Shown here piece by piece: positions 9,130 to 18,227 of a stretch of DNA of 64,000 nt (the first letter of the stretch is position 1; the number at the start of each line of letters is the position of its first letter). Both the position numbers and the translations under genes were made by a program. The stretch is from the NCBI GenBank assembly GCA_963705325.1, contig OY970069.1:5146001-5210000 (forward strand), read 5' to 3'. Origin of the DNA: DATARH01 sp963705325 (lineage in GTDB: Bacteria; Pseudomonadota; Alphaproteobacteria; ATCC43930; CGMCC-115725). Under the pieces are notes generated by a model, which was not told where the DNA came from, ran no database searches, and was given only the letters and a program-made list of their open reading frames with translations.

Positions 9130-9179
9130 TGGCTGGGGGACTAGGATTCGAACCTAGACTGGCGGAGTCAGAGTCCACC
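9130..9179 (-). tRNA. 3' half of tRNA-Gln(CUG), probable attachment-site copy
   Basis: On the minus strand one reads a full anticodon arm (stem GTGGA/TCCGC, loop CTCTGAC, anticodon CTG), a variable loop, a full T arm (CTAGG, loop TTCGAAT, CCTAG), the 3' acceptor strand TCCCCCA, the discriminator and an encoded CCA. The 5' acceptor strand and D arm are absent from the following 250 bases. This is the product expected when an element integrates into the 3' end of a tRNA gene. By orientation the island lies to the right of 9180. Not a functional tRNA. Confidence 0.75.
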
Positions 9180-9201
9180 CTATTCCATTGATTTCCTGAT
9201 G

Positions 9202-9226
9202 CTTTTCTCCAAACTGAGGAGAAAAG
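9202..9226. other. Hairpin next to tRNA fragment
   Basis: Nine-base inverted repeat CTTTTCTCC / GGAGAAAAG around a 7-base loop, 22 bases inside the putative island end. May be a recombinase arm site or a terminator. No T-run follows on the plus strand. Confidence 0.35.
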
Positions 9227-9231
9227 TGCTC

Positions 9232-9408
9232 ATGTCGTACCAATCTATTACGTTACTTCTACAAACCAACTCCACGGCGCTCGATCCGGTGCTCGCCATC
9301 ATCGAATGGCCACGCACGAACATAACCGAAAATCCGCGCCTGGAAAACGCGCTCCGCATCCGCTCCGCCGGCAGATCGCTCGGCTCGCCACGCACGGCGG
9401 TGGGTTAG
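9232..9408 (+). CDS. Small hypothetical protein
   Basis: 58 residues from ATG 9232 (MSYQSITLLLQTNS...), ending in TAG immediately followed by the ATG of the next gene (TAGATG), which supports translation and coupling. No family recognised. Located just inside the putative island end. Confidence 0.45.
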   Translation: MSYQSITLLLQTNSTALDPVLAIIEWPRTNITENPRLENALRIRSAGRSLGSPRTAVG

Positions 9409-10581
9409 ATGTGCAACATCGCATGGCACCCAATCTTGCGCGCTATCGCGAACCGCGCGAGGACTAAAGTGGCCTCAGTGCTGGCAGTCTTTGCAGCGCT
9501 CGGGGGCGAAGGCGACAATGCGCCGCTCTTCACCGCTGAGATACTAGCCGCCGGTCTTGGACTGCGCGAGCGAACAATCGCGCGGATCCTCGAGGCGATG
9601 GCGACCGAAGGCGTAATGACCGGCGGCGCGATCGCGCTTGCCTGGCGTCGGGTTTCGTCCGAACCGGACGTTTCGGACGCCGAACCGGACGCGGAGCTGC
9701 AAAACCGGACGCCTTTCGGACGCGAAACCGGACGCCGGCAGCTTTCAAGCAATCCGTCATCGGTGCGAAGTCGGCAGAAATACTGGCGCGACAAGGATTT
9801 GGCGGCTGCGTCCGAAAACCGGACGCAACCCTCTTCTTTGTATTTGTTTAAAAGAAATAATTCTTTACCAGAAAAAACAAACAAACAAACCGCGCGCGCG
9901 TGGGAAAACCGGACGGCGTCCGATTTCTCCGAGCTCGCGCGTCTCTGGCCGATCAACGACCGTATGGCCGAGGCCCAGGCGGAATATGAGCGCTATCGGC
10001 GGCGGCACGACGCCCCGACGATCCTGGCCGCTGCCAGGCGGTATCTCGAGCAAAAGCCGCCAGGTCGCTATTGCATGTTCCTGATCAACTGGCTCAGAAC
10101 CGATCCGTGTCGGGAGCCGGCGCTCCCGCTGGCCGCGGCGCCGATCGTTGTGCCGCGGCCGAAGCTTGAGCCGCTGGCGCCAGCGATCGGCACGCCGCAA
10201 TTAGCTGAAGACCGAGTTGCATCCCGACTGGCTGAGCCGATCATCCTGCCAGAGCCGAAGCCTGAGCCGCTTGCGCAAGCAATCGCCGGACCGCCGCAAT
10301 CGGCCAACGATCGAGCCGCTGAGAACCTGCGCGAGCGAACGGTCCTTGCCGAGGCCCTCAAGCGGGAATTCGGCGACGATGCGCCGAGCGCCGAAGATAT
10401 CGCCAAGGCCGAGGCATTGCAGACCGATGGCTGGGCGATGTGGACCCATCACCTGCGGCTGCATCATCGCTGGGCGGTCGACTTGGTGCGCCAGCTGGCC
10501 GCCCTGCCCGATCCAACGCCGGCGACCTACGGCCCGATCGTTGAGGCGGCATTCGCGCAGGCTACCTCAGAGGCGGCATAA
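9409..10581 (+). CDS. Hypothetical island protein with N-terminal winged-helix-like region
   Basis: 390 residues. Residues 20-80 look like a winged helix (TAEILAAGLGLRERTIARIL, then EAMATEGVMTGG), as in plasmid or phage DNA-binding proteins. Residues 84-170 are low-complexity because the DNA is a cluster of CGGACG repeats. Residues 170-220 form a helical block (WPINDRMAEAQAEYERYRRR, CMFLINWLRTD). The C-terminal half is Pro/Glu-rich with a repeated block (LEPLAPAIGTPQLAEDR, then PEPLAQAIAGPPQSANDR). A replication-initiator or phage-like DNA-binding role is possible but not shown. Confidence 0.6.
   Translation: MCNIAWHPILRAIANRARTKVASVLAVFAALGGEGDNAPLFTAEILAAGLGLRERTIARILEAMATEGVMTGGAIALAWRRVSSEPDVSDAEPDAELQNRTPFGRETGRRQLSSNPSSVRSRQKYWRDKDLAAASENRTQPSSLYLFKRNNSLPEKTNKQTARAWENRTASDFSELARLWPINDRMAEAQAEYERYRRRHDAPTILAAARRYLEQKPPGRYCMFLINWLRTDPCREPALPLAAAPIVVPRPKLEPLAPAIGTPQLAEDRVASRLAEPIILPEPKPEPLAQAIAGPPQSANDRAAENLRERTVLAEALKREFGDDAPSAEDIAKAEALQTDGWAMWTHHLRLHHRWAVDLVRQLAALPDPTPATYGPIVEAAFAQATSEAA
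9663..9915 (+). repeat. Iteron-like direct repeats within gene
   Basis: Six copies of ACCGGACG begin at 9663, 9684, 9704, 9727, 9818 and 9908; the first four are 20-23 bp apart, about two helical turns. Two further CGGACG copies (9674, 9717) fall between them. They lie in the coding region following the winged-helix segment, as in some replication genes with internal origins. Confidence 0.5.
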
Positions 10582-10614
10582 GGTGATGACGCCCGCACCC
10601 CTTCCGGGTGGCGC

Positions 10615-10833
10615 TTGCCCGCACAAAGCGCCACGCGCGGAAAGTCTTCAAGAGAAAAATCCATTAGTTGCACGCCGACGAGATGGAGACACGCCTTCGA
10701 CCTCGACAGCGGTCAAGCTCTCTGCGGCAGCTGCCACATTAGCAAGATGAAACGAGAGCGACCGCAGCGAATGAACGAAAGGTTTTCCTCGGCCAGAGCC
10801 GTCGGACCTTCCGTCATGAGGGGGCGGGTCTGA
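10615..10833 (+). pseudogene. HNH endonuclease remnant, copy 1
   Basis: A 72-codon frame whose core, FDLDSGQALCGSCHISKMKR, matches the C-terminal half of the HNH nuclease domain (the usual pattern is W-DLDN-QALC--CH--K). The N-terminal half with the first His/Asn is missing, so it is not an active nuclease. It lies in the first unit of a perfect 229-bp tandem repeat. Confidence 0.55.
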
Positions 10834-11088
10834 AACTTCCGTCCGACGGCCTATGACTGCCACGCGCGGAAAGTCTTCAAGAGAAAAATCCATTAGTTGC
10901 ACGCCGACGAGATGGAGACACGCCTTCGACCTCGACAGCGGTCAAGCTCTCTGCGGCAGCTGCCACATTAGCAAGATGAAACGAGAGCGACCGCAGCGAA
11001 TGAACGAAAGGTTTTCCTCGGCCAGAGCCGTCGGACCTTCCGTCATGAGGGGGCGGGTCTGAAACTTCCGTCCGACGGCCTATGACTG
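10631..11088. repeat. Perfect 229-bp tandem duplication
   Basis: 10631-10859 and 10860-11088 read identically base for base. Each unit contains the HNH remnant and its downstream sequence. The lack of divergence means the duplication is recent or maintained, or an assembly artefact. Confidence 0.85.
10853..11062 (+). pseudogene. HNH endonuclease remnant, copy 2
   Basis: Same residues as the remnant at 10615-10833 apart from the first few codons, inside the second tandem unit. It lacks the N-terminal HNH half. The stretch 11089-11256 holds no gene I can recognise. Confidence 0.5.
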
Positions 11089-11256
11089 CGCCGGCCGGCA
11101 CGCAGAGAGTTTTTTCTTCCGCCTGAAAATTCAAGCGCGTCGGTGCCCCTCGCATTAGGCAAAAAGTCGCATATCTAATTGAGTTCTCTATATTTCAATC
11201 TCGAAACCCAAGTTCGAACTCTTGGTCGAATTGTATTTATTTCCCTCATCGACTGA

Positions 11257-11370
11257 TCAGCCCGGCCAGGGATTATTCGTGCCAGCCGCCAGCCAACGGT
11301 CGAGGAGGTAATCGCGCTGCCAGATCTGCGTCCACGCGCGCCCGGCAAGAGAAGGTCGTCTGCCTGCCAT
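11257..11370 (-). CDS. Short hypothetical protein
   Basis: 37 residues (MAGRRPSLAGRAWTQIWQRD, ending AAGTNNPWPG) from an ATG with no clear ribosome-binding site, 35 bases after the minus-strand gene at 11406-11630. The Trp/Arg-rich composition looks protein-like. It could also be the tail of a longer decayed gene. Family not recognised. Confidence 0.35.
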   Translation of the reverse strand: MAGRRPSLAGRAWTQIWQRDYLLDRWLAAGTNNPWPG

Positions 11371-11405
11371 TCAGATCGCAGCGAATAGCGGTCGCTGGCG
11401 CTGTG

Positions 11406-11630
11406 TCACTCAACGCGCTTAATGCCGACCATAACCATGGCGAGACCTCGATGCCGCTGCTTACCCTTTGAGTCGCTCAGGCCAAATGTGATGGCTCTCG
11501 GCGGATCATTCCAACTGGCCACCGCCTCTGCGAAGGTCACCTCATTGAACCGAAAGCGGTCGCTCAGCCTCCGCCGTACGAATTGCTCCTCGTGCCCCGT
11601 TTCGGCCACTGCGCGCACCAACCTTCGCAA
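11406..11630 (-). CDS. Small hypothetical protein
   Basis: Up to 74 residues, opening with TTG 11630; a GTG eight codons in is an alternative start. The sequence (FNEVTFAEAVASWNDPPRAI) is soluble and mixed-charge without a known motif. Possibly an operon with the 37-residue frame downstream. Confidence 0.4.
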   Translation of the reverse strand: MRRLVRAVAETGHEEQFVRRRLSDRFRFNEVTFAEAVASWNDPPRAITFGLSDSKGKQRHRGLAMVMVGIKRVE

Positions 11631-11724
11631 TCTTCATTGCCTGTTGGAATGATCGACGCCGCAGCGCTCATGATTTGGCTGGTCATATCTTGACCGGCAG
11701 ATTGCCGCGGGTGTGTGTAGCATC

Positions 11725-11824
11725 CCGGAAACCCACTCTCGCCGACAAGATCACCGAACGTTTCAACGCCGCCAGCGGCCCAATCCGCGGAACACCTAGC
11801 GGGCCGGAGGAAGCGCTCAGTTGA
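11725..11824 (+). pseudogene. 3' remnant of an unidentified gene
   Basis: A frame ending RKPTLADKITERFNAASGPI...PSGPEEALS with TGA at 11822-11824, overlapping the TTG start of the MFS gene. It looks like the tail of a gene whose body is missing; 11631-11724 carries nothing recognisable. Confidence 0.3.
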
Positions 11825-13017
11825 CCCCTATGCTGGTCGCGGTCGCAGCGATGTTTCTGCAACAAACCTGCGGCTCGATCGCCCGTGCGCTGCCGGCGGT
11901 GCTGGCGCCGCTGATCATCGTCGAACTGCATGCCGATGCCGCTTGGGTCGGCGTCTACTTCTCGCTGACTGCTGTTGCCGGGCTGATCGGCCAGTTGGGA
12001 TCGGGTGGCTTCATCATCCGGCACGGCGCCATCCGCATGAGCCAGCTCGCCTTGCTGTTTACCGGCGCCGGTTTGGCGGTGGCGGTTCTCGGCGGCGCCA
12101 CCGGCTTTGTCCTGTCGGCGTTGATCGGAAACGGCGTCGCCGCGGTCGCGACCCCGGCCAGTTCCCAGTTGCTGGGGCGCTGGTCCGTCAAGCGCTATGC
12201 CCCATTTGCCTTCTCCATTGCCCAGTGTGCGATCCCGGCTGGCATCCTGCTGACCGGCTATCTTGCTCCCGTGACGGCGCATTCGTTTGGCTGGCGTGAC
12301 ACGATGCTGGGGAGCGCGGCGCTGTGCTGGGGCGTCGCGCTGATGCTCCAGCCATTACGTCGCCGGCTCGATACCGAGCCGTTGCCTCGGCATCCGATCC
12401 GCCTGTCGGATTTGCGCTCCACGATCACGGCGGTGCTGGCGGTCCGCGAGCTGCGGTCTCTGTCGTTCGCCTGCTTTGCGTTCAACGGCACGCAGGCCGT
12501 GTTTGTCGCGTATTTCGTCACCTACATGACCGCACAGGGCTATCCGCTGATCGCGGCCGGGTCGCTGTATTCGACTGTCATTGCGGTGGCATTGCCGGGC
12601 CGCATTTTATGGGCCTGGATCGGCGGCTTCTATCTCGCGCCACACATCGTCCTGGGCGGTTTGGCCCTTGGCATGGCCGTCAGCATTGGGTTGTTTGGCG
12701 CCGTTACGCCGCATTGGCCATTGCTGGTGACCGGCGCGGTTGCGATGGTTGTCAGCGCCACGGCGATGTCCTGGCACGGCATCACGCTGTCGGAAGCCGC
12801 GCGGCTCGCGCCGCCCGGGCAAGTGGGCGCGGTGACCGGCGGAGTGCTGTCATTTGGCCAGATCGGTGCGCTGGCGAGCCCCGCGGTCTTTTCGCTGCTG
12901 CTCGGGCTGACCAGTGGCTATGGTGCCGGTTGGGTGGCCTGCGCCGTGCCGGCAATTCTGGTCGGCGTCAACATGCTCCGCCAGGGTAAACCTGTGCAGC
13001 AGCGAAATGCGCCGTGA
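11821..13017 (+). CDS. Major facilitator superfamily transporter
   Basis: 398 residues with about twelve membrane segments and the MFS layout: N-terminal six-helix half, a basic loop (LRRRLDTEPLPRHPIRLSDL) near residues 178-200, then the second half. Inner-membrane secondary transporter; substrate unknown. I accept TTG 11821 because GGAGGAA ends about nine bases upstream; ATG 11830 would be too far from it. Confidence 0.82.
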   Translation: MTPMLVAVAAMFLQQTCGSIARALPAVLAPLIIVELHADAAWVGVYFSLTAVAGLIGQLGSGGFIIRHGAIRMSQLALLFTGAGLAVAVLGGATGFVLSALIGNGVAAVATPASSQLLGRWSVKRYAPFAFSIAQCAIPAGILLTGYLAPVTAHSFGWRDTMLGSAALCWGVALMLQPLRRRLDTEPLPRHPIRLSDLRSTITAVLAVRELRSLSFACFAFNGTQAVFVAYFVTYMTAQGYPLIAAGSLYSTVIAVALPGRILWAWIGGFYLAPHIVLGGLALGMAVSIGLFGAVTPHWPLLVTGAVAMVVSATAMSWHGITLSEAARLAPPGQVGAVTGGVLSFGQIGALASPAVFSLLLGLTSGYGAGWVACAVPAILVGVNMLRQGKPVQQRNAP

Positions 13018-13331
13018 CCTTCACTTACTGCTCGGGGGCAATTCCATCCCCTGGCGCGGACCCGGCGAGCGACCGCTTCCGAACCCTTATCAGCCATTTC
13101 CGGGGCCGGCATTTGCTTCCGTTGTTGCCCCGTTGCGGTCATTGCGGAGGTCAGCTGCAACGGCTCAGTCGGGTGGAAATGCGTCATTGACGGGCCACGC
13201 CGCGAACGACAAGCGCGCGCCGTTAGCGGTCATGTCGCGCCGTGATGAGCCTTGCCTGAACTACTGGGTGGAGATGTCCCACTATCAACGTATGATTGGC
13301 TGAGGGGAGGACGGCCTGGAAAGGTCCGCAA
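13018..13331. other. Intergenic stretch without recognised gene
   Basis: No convincing coding frame, RNA or operator is seen between the MFS gene and the six-GAF kinase. Only weak AAAGG/GGAGG purine stretches occur near the kinase start. Confidence 0.5.
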
Positions 13332-16300
13332 GTGAGCGCAAAGCGCGACAGCACATTGAACGAACTGAAACGGAAGCTGGCAGAGGCGCGAGCCGAGCGG
13401 GACGAGGCGCGGGCTCAGCAAACCGCTACCGGCGATGTGCTCCGGGCGATCAGCCGTTCGACCTTTGACTTGCAGTCCGTTCTCGATGCTCTCTCAGAGA
13501 CAGCCGCTCGGCTCTGCGAGGCCGAGTTAGCCTTCATGACGAGGCGCGACGGCTCCGTCTACCGCTTCGTGACTGCGGTGGGTTCTACCCCTAAGACGAA
13601 ATCCGACGCAATCCGCTTGAAGGAGACAGCCCTTGACCGGCAGACATTCGCTGCTGGGCGCGGCTCGATCACGGGGCGGGTGCTTGCGGAGGGGCGAACG
13701 GTCCAGATACCCGATCTGACTGCCGACCCCGAATACACGGTCGGCGAACTCGAGAGCATCGGCAAGATACGCACCCTGCTGAGCGTGCCACTGATGCGCG
13801 ACGAGGAGGTGATCGGGACGATGAGTTTCGGACGCCAGCGCGTCGAGCCTTTCACTGACCGCCAGATTGCGCTCGTTAACACGTTCGCTGCCCAGGCGGT
13901 CATCGCGATAGAGAATGCGCGCCTGCTGAACGAAACACGTGAGCGTACCGCTGAGCTGCAGCAGTCTCTGGAATACCAGACCGCCACGAGCGATGTGCTG
14001 CAGGTTATCAGCCGCTCGACCTTCGACTTGCATCCGGTGTTGCAGATGTTGGTCGAAACGGCCGCGCGTCTGTGCGAGACCGATATGGCGTTTCTGCTCC
14101 GCCGTGAGGGCGATACCTATCGCGCCGGTGCAGCGGTTGGGTTTTCTGAGGAATACAAAGAGTACCTGGCGACCCATCCTCTCCCCATTACTCGCGGCTC
14201 GACTACCGGGCGGGTGGCGCTCGAAAAGCGGATCATCCACATACCGGACTGCATGGCGGACCCGGAATATACGCACACCCAGTCGGTCGAGCTGGCCGGG
14301 CAGCGCACTTCGCTGGGCGTTCCGCTGCTGCGGGAAGGCGAGGTGATCGGTGTCATCGTATTGGCTCGCCGCCGTGTCGAACCGTTCACTGAGAAGCAGA
14401 TTGAGTTGGTCAGCACTTTCGCTGACCAGGCGGTCATCGCGATGGAAAACGCGCGGCTGCTCGGCGATTTACGCGATCGCACTGACGACCTTCAGCAGTC
14501 GCTTGAATACCAGACCGCGATCAGTGATGTGCTCAAGGTCATTAGTGGTTCGGGATTTGAGCTAGCTCCGGTATTTCAGACGGTTGTCAGCACGGCCGTA
14601 AGGCTTTGCCGGGCTGATCAGGCAACTATCTACCGGCTTGTCGATGGCGAGTACCGATGGGCTGCCGATCACTCCCTTGCGCCCGACTATGAGCGCATTG
14701 AGCGAAACGTCAGGATAAGGCCAGGGACCGGAACGCTCGTCGGTCGGGTTGCATCAATCTGCGACACTGTCCAAATCCTCGATGCCTGGACCGATCCCCT
14801 CTACGAGGTCAAAGACGACGCTCGGGTAGGCGGCGTCCATACGATGCTGGGTGTTCCATTATTGAGAGATGGATTGCCTATCGGCGTGATTGGTTTGGCG
14901 CGGCGCAGGATCGAGAACTACAACGAGAGGGAGATTGCGCTTGTCCGCACCTTTGCTGATCAAGCTGTCATAGCCATCGAGAACGCCCGCCTCATCACTG
15001 AGACGCGCGAGGCGCTGGAGCAGCAGACCGCCACGGCCGAGGTGCTAGGTGTCATCAACTCGTCGCCGGGCGATCTAGCGCCGGTGTTCGAGGCGATGCT
15101 AACGAAGGCACTTCATCTGTGCGAAGCCACCTTTGGCATCCTCTGGAACTACGACGGCAAGGAGTATCACGCCACTGCGCTTCGGAATGTGCCGCAGGCT
15201 TATATGGATTTTCTACGCGATCCGCCGCCTGCTGACCCCCAGACACCGCTTGGGCGCATCGCAGCAGGTGAGCCATTTGCCCACATTCATGACATGGCGG
15301 CTGACGGACTGTTTGAGGACGGCAGCGCGCTGCTAAAGCAGGCAGTGGACCGTGGTGGCTTTCGTACCATCGTTGGCGTGCCATTGCGTAAGGACGGCAA
15401 ACTTCTAGGCGCGATCACAATTTATCGCAAAGAGGTCCGTCGCTTCGCCGACAAGCAGATTGCGCTGCTGCAAAACTTTGCGGCACAGGCAGTTATCGCC
15501 ATCGAGAACGCCCGGCTGCTGGGCGAGACGCGCGAGGCGTTGGAGCAGCAGACGGCGACCGCCGAGGTGCTCGGGGTCATCAACTCCTCGCCCGGCGACC
15601 TTGCGCCTGTGTTCGACGCGATGCTCGATAATGCAACGCGATTGAGCCAAGCGGCGTTCGGCATTCTCTGGACGTACGATGGCGAACGTTTTCAGGCCGT
15701 CGCCTTTCATGATGTTCCCCAGGCATACGTGGAGTTTCTGCGGGAACCGCAGTTACCCAGCCCGGTGGCCCCGCTTGGCCGAGTGGCACGCGGAGAGGCT
15801 TTTGCGCATGTCTCGGACCTTGCAACCGATGAATATCGTGAGCAGGCCGGCCTCTTGGTTCGACAAGGCCTGTCGTTGGGAGGCTTCCGTACCGTTCTCG
15901 CCGTTTCGATGCGCAAGGATGCGTCACTGCTTGGTGCAATCACCATCTACCGGAGAGAAGTCCAACCGTTCTCTGACAAGCAGATCGCGCTGCTGGAGAA
16001 CTTCGCGGCGCAGGCGGTCATCGCGATGGAGAACGCTCGGCTGCTCGGAGACTTGCGCGAGCGCACCGAAGACCTGCAACAATCCCTCGAATACCAGACC
16101 GCGACGAGCGACGTGCTCAAAGCCATTAGCCGCTCCAGCTTCGACCTGCAGCGAGTGCTGGAAACCTTGGCGGAAAGCGCCGCGGCTCTTGCCCAGTCGG
16201 ACACTGTCCTCATTTTCCGCCGCGAAGGAGACGTGGTCCGGCTGGTCGCCCAGCATGCCCCCACGCCGGCCTACGGCGCAGTAATGGGTAGCTTGACCCT

Positions 16301-17810
16301 CGGCGCCGACCATAGGTCGACGACAGGACGGGCGCTAATGACGGGAGAGGTAGTCCGCATTACCGATGTCCAGAAAGAACCGGGCTATCAGCTTCCGCAG
16401 TCGGTGGCCGATAATGTCCGTTCGACGATGGCTGTCCCGCTGCTGCGCGACGGCGAGACGATTGGTGTAATCACGCTGGTGCGCCTACGGATCGAACCCT
16501 ACACCGACCAGCAGCTCGAGTTGGTACGGACCTTCGCCGACCAAGCGGTGATTGCGATAGAGAACACCCGACTGCTCGACGAGGTCCGCCAGCGTCAGGC
16601 CGAGCTGCGGGTCACCTTCGACAACATGGCGGATGGCGTCGCGATGTTCGACCATGAGCTGCGCCTTGCCGCCTGGAACCGCAACTTCCAAGAGCTGCTT
16701 GACCTACCCGAGGAGCTTCTCGCCGAACGACCTGGGTTTGACGACTACATCCGCTACCTTACCGAGCGGGGCGAGTTTGGCGAGAGCGAACCCGAGACCG
16801 AAATCGCGCGGCTGCGCTCGCGTTTGGAGGATCACTACAGTTTCGAGCGCACCCGGCCTGACGGCACGGTCATAGAGGTCCGCAACAACCCGATGCCCGA
16901 CGGCGGAGTGGTGTTCATCTATAGCGACATCACCGAGCGCAAGCGGTCGGAAGAAGAAATCAGCGCGGCTCGCGACGCTGCCGAAGCCGCTTACCATGAT
17001 CTTCAGGCGGCGCAGGCCAATCTCGTTCAGGCCCAGAAGATGGCGGCCTTGGGTCAACTGACCGCCGGGATCGCTCATGAGATCAAGAACCCGCTCAACT
17101 TCGTCAACAACTTCGCCTCGCTCTCGGTCGAGCTGCTCGATGAGCTGAAGGAGACGGCAGCTCCGGCGCTTGCCGCTCTCGATGAGGGTAAGCGAGCCGA
17201 TGTCGACGACACGATGGAGCTCTTAACCGGCAACCTGGAGAAGATCGCCGAACACGGCAAACGGGCCGACAACATCGTCAAGAGCATGCTGGAGCACTCG
17301 CGCGGGGTCTCGGGCGAGCGTCGCGAGGTGGATCTCAACAGTGTGATCGAGGAAGCCTTGAACCTCGCCTATCACGGTGCCCGCGCCCAGGACCAGAGCT
17401 TCAACATCACCCTGGAGCGCGATTATGCGCAGAGCCTCAAGCCCATCGAGCTGGCGCCGCAGGAAATGACCCGGGTGTTTCTCAACCTCTTTGGCAATGG
17501 GTTCTACGCCACCACCAAGCGGGCGCGGGACAACGGAGACACCTCCTACCGCCCGATCCTCGTCGTAGCAACCAGCGATTCCGGAGACACCGTCGAGGTG
17601 CGGGTGCGCGACAACGGCATCGGTATTCCGCCCGAGATCAGGGACAAGCTGTTCCAGCCGTTCTTCACCACCAAACCAACTGGCGAGGGCACCGGCTTGG
17701 GTCTCTCGATCAGCTACGACATTGTCACCCAACAGCACGGCGGCACGATCACCGTCGAAAGCGAGCCGGGAGCCTACACCGAATTCATCATCCGTTTGCC
17801 GCGTCAGTAG
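13332..17810 (+). CDS. Six-GAF, PAS sensor histidine kinase
   Basis: About 1492 residues, soluble. A short coiled coil is followed by six GAF domains in tandem (roughly residues 40-205, 225-390, 410-570, 590-755, 765-935, 960-1110) joined by near-identical linkers such as QQSLEYQTATSDVL and EQQTATAEVLGVINSSPGDL. Then a PAS_7-type domain (ending YSDITERK), HisKA with phospho-His in LTAGIAHEIKNPLNFVNNFA, and HATPase_c (DNGIGIPPEIRDKLF, GTGLGLSISYDIV). Start is GTG 13332, seven bases after AAAGG; the longer TTG frame at 13296 has no ribosome-binding site. Head of a cassette with a receiver and a cyclase. The repeated GAFs imply several ligands or internal duplication. Confidence 0.88.
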   Translation: MSAKRDSTLNELKRKLAEARAERDEARAQQTATGDVLRAISRSTFDLQSVLDALSETAARLCEAELAFMTRRDGSVYRFVTAVGSTPKTKSDAIRLKETALDRQTFAAGRGSITGRVLAEGRTVQIPDLTADPEYTVGELESIGKIRTLLSVPLMRDEEVIGTMSFGRQRVEPFTDRQIALVNTFAAQAVIAIENARLLNETRERTAELQQSLEYQTATSDVLQVISRSTFDLHPVLQMLVETAARLCETDMAFLLRREGDTYRAGAAVGFSEEYKEYLATHPLPITRGSTTGRVALEKRIIHIPDCMADPEYTHTQSVELAGQRTSLGVPLLREGEVIGVIVLARRRVEPFTEKQIELVSTFADQAVIAMENARLLGDLRDRTDDLQQSLEYQTAISDVLKVISGSGFELAPVFQTVVSTAVRLCRADQATIYRLVDGEYRWAADHSLAPDYERIERNVRIRPGTGTLVGRVASICDTVQILDAWTDPLYEVKDDARVGGVHTMLGVPLLRDGLPIGVIGLARRRIENYNEREIALVRTFADQAVIAIENARLITETREALEQQTATAEVLGVINSSPGDLAPVFEAMLTKALHLCEATFGILWNYDGKEYHATALRNVPQAYMDFLRDPPPADPQTPLGRIAAGEPFAHIHDMAADGLFEDGSALLKQAVDRGGFRTIVGVPLRKDGKLLGAITIYRKEVRRFADKQIALLQNFAAQAVIAIENARLLGETREALEQQTATAEVLGVINSSPGDLAPVFDAMLDNATRLSQAAFGILWTYDGERFQAVAFHDVPQAYVEFLREPQLPSPVAPLGRVARGEAFAHVSDLATDEYREQAGLLVRQGLSLGGFRTVLAVSMRKDASLLGAITIYRREVQPFSDKQIALLENFAAQAVIAMENARLLGDLRERTEDLQQSLEYQTATSDVLKAISRSSFDLQRVLETLAESAAALAQSDTVLIFRREGDVVRLVAQHAPTPAYGAVMGSLTLGADHRSTTGRALMTGEVVRITDVQKEPGYQLPQSVADNVRSTMAVPLLRDGETIGVITLVRLRIEPYTDQQLELVRTFADQAVIAIENTRLLDEVRQRQAELRVTFDNMADGVAMFDHELRLAAWNRNFQELLDLPEELLAERPGFDDYIRYLTERGEFGESEPETEIARLRSRLEDHYSFERTRPDGTVIEVRNNPMPDGGVVFIYSDITERKRSEEEISAARDAAEAAYHDLQAAQANLVQAQKMAALGQLTAGIAHEIKNPLNFVNNFASLSVELLDELKETAAPALAALDEGKRADVDDTMELLTGNLEKIAEHGKRADNIVKSMLEHSRGVSGERREVDLNSVIEEALNLAYHGARAQDQSFNITLERDYAQSLKPIELAPQEMTRVFLNLFGNGFYATTKRARDNGDTSYRPILVVATSDSGDTVEVRVRDNGIGIPPEIRDKLFQPFFTTKPTGEGTGLGLSISYDIVTQQHGGTITVESEPGAYTEFIIRLPRQ

Positions 17811-17829
17811 CCAAGCACCGGGGGAAGGC

Positions 17830-18219
17830 ATGAGCGTCAGCATCTTGGTGGTCGATGACGAGCCGGACGTGGCGCTGCTCTTCCGCCAGCAGTTTCGCCG
17901 TGAAATCCGCGACGGCACCTATGTGATGCACATGGCGAGCTCGGGCGAGATGGCTCTTGAACAACTGAGTGGTGGGATTGAGCCGACGCTGATCGTGATC
18001 CTCTCGGACATCAACATGCCAGGGATGGACGGACTGCAGCTATTGCAAGCCGTAAAGCAGCGGTTCCCCGCTATCCCGGTGATGATGGTGACCGCCTATG
18101 GCGACGACGAGCGCCGGCAGCGCGCCAGCACGCTGGGCGCGACGGAGTTCATCACCAAGCCGGTCGATTTCGACGCGCTCAAAGCCGCCTTGCGGCAAAT
18201 CCCCAGCGCAGCGGACTGA
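17830..18219 (+). CDS. Single-domain response regulator
   Basis: 129 residues: acidic pair VVDDEPD, phospho-Asp in ILSDINMPGMDG, Thr in MVTAYGDD and Lys in FITKPVDF. ATG 17830 follows GGGGGAAGG directly. Encoded 20 bases after the kinase stop and 8 bases before the cyclase, so it is the middle gene of the kinase-receiver-cyclase cassette. Decayed homologues of its C-terminus are at 28773-28987 and 41003-41068. Confidence 0.88.
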   Translation: MSVSILVVDDEPDVALLFRQQFRREIRDGTYVMHMASSGEMALEQLSGGIEPTLIVILSDINMPGMDGLQLLQAVKQRFPAIPVMMVTAYGDDERRQRASTLGATEFITKPVDFDALKAALRQIPSAAD

Positions 18220-18227
18220 GCTGACAT

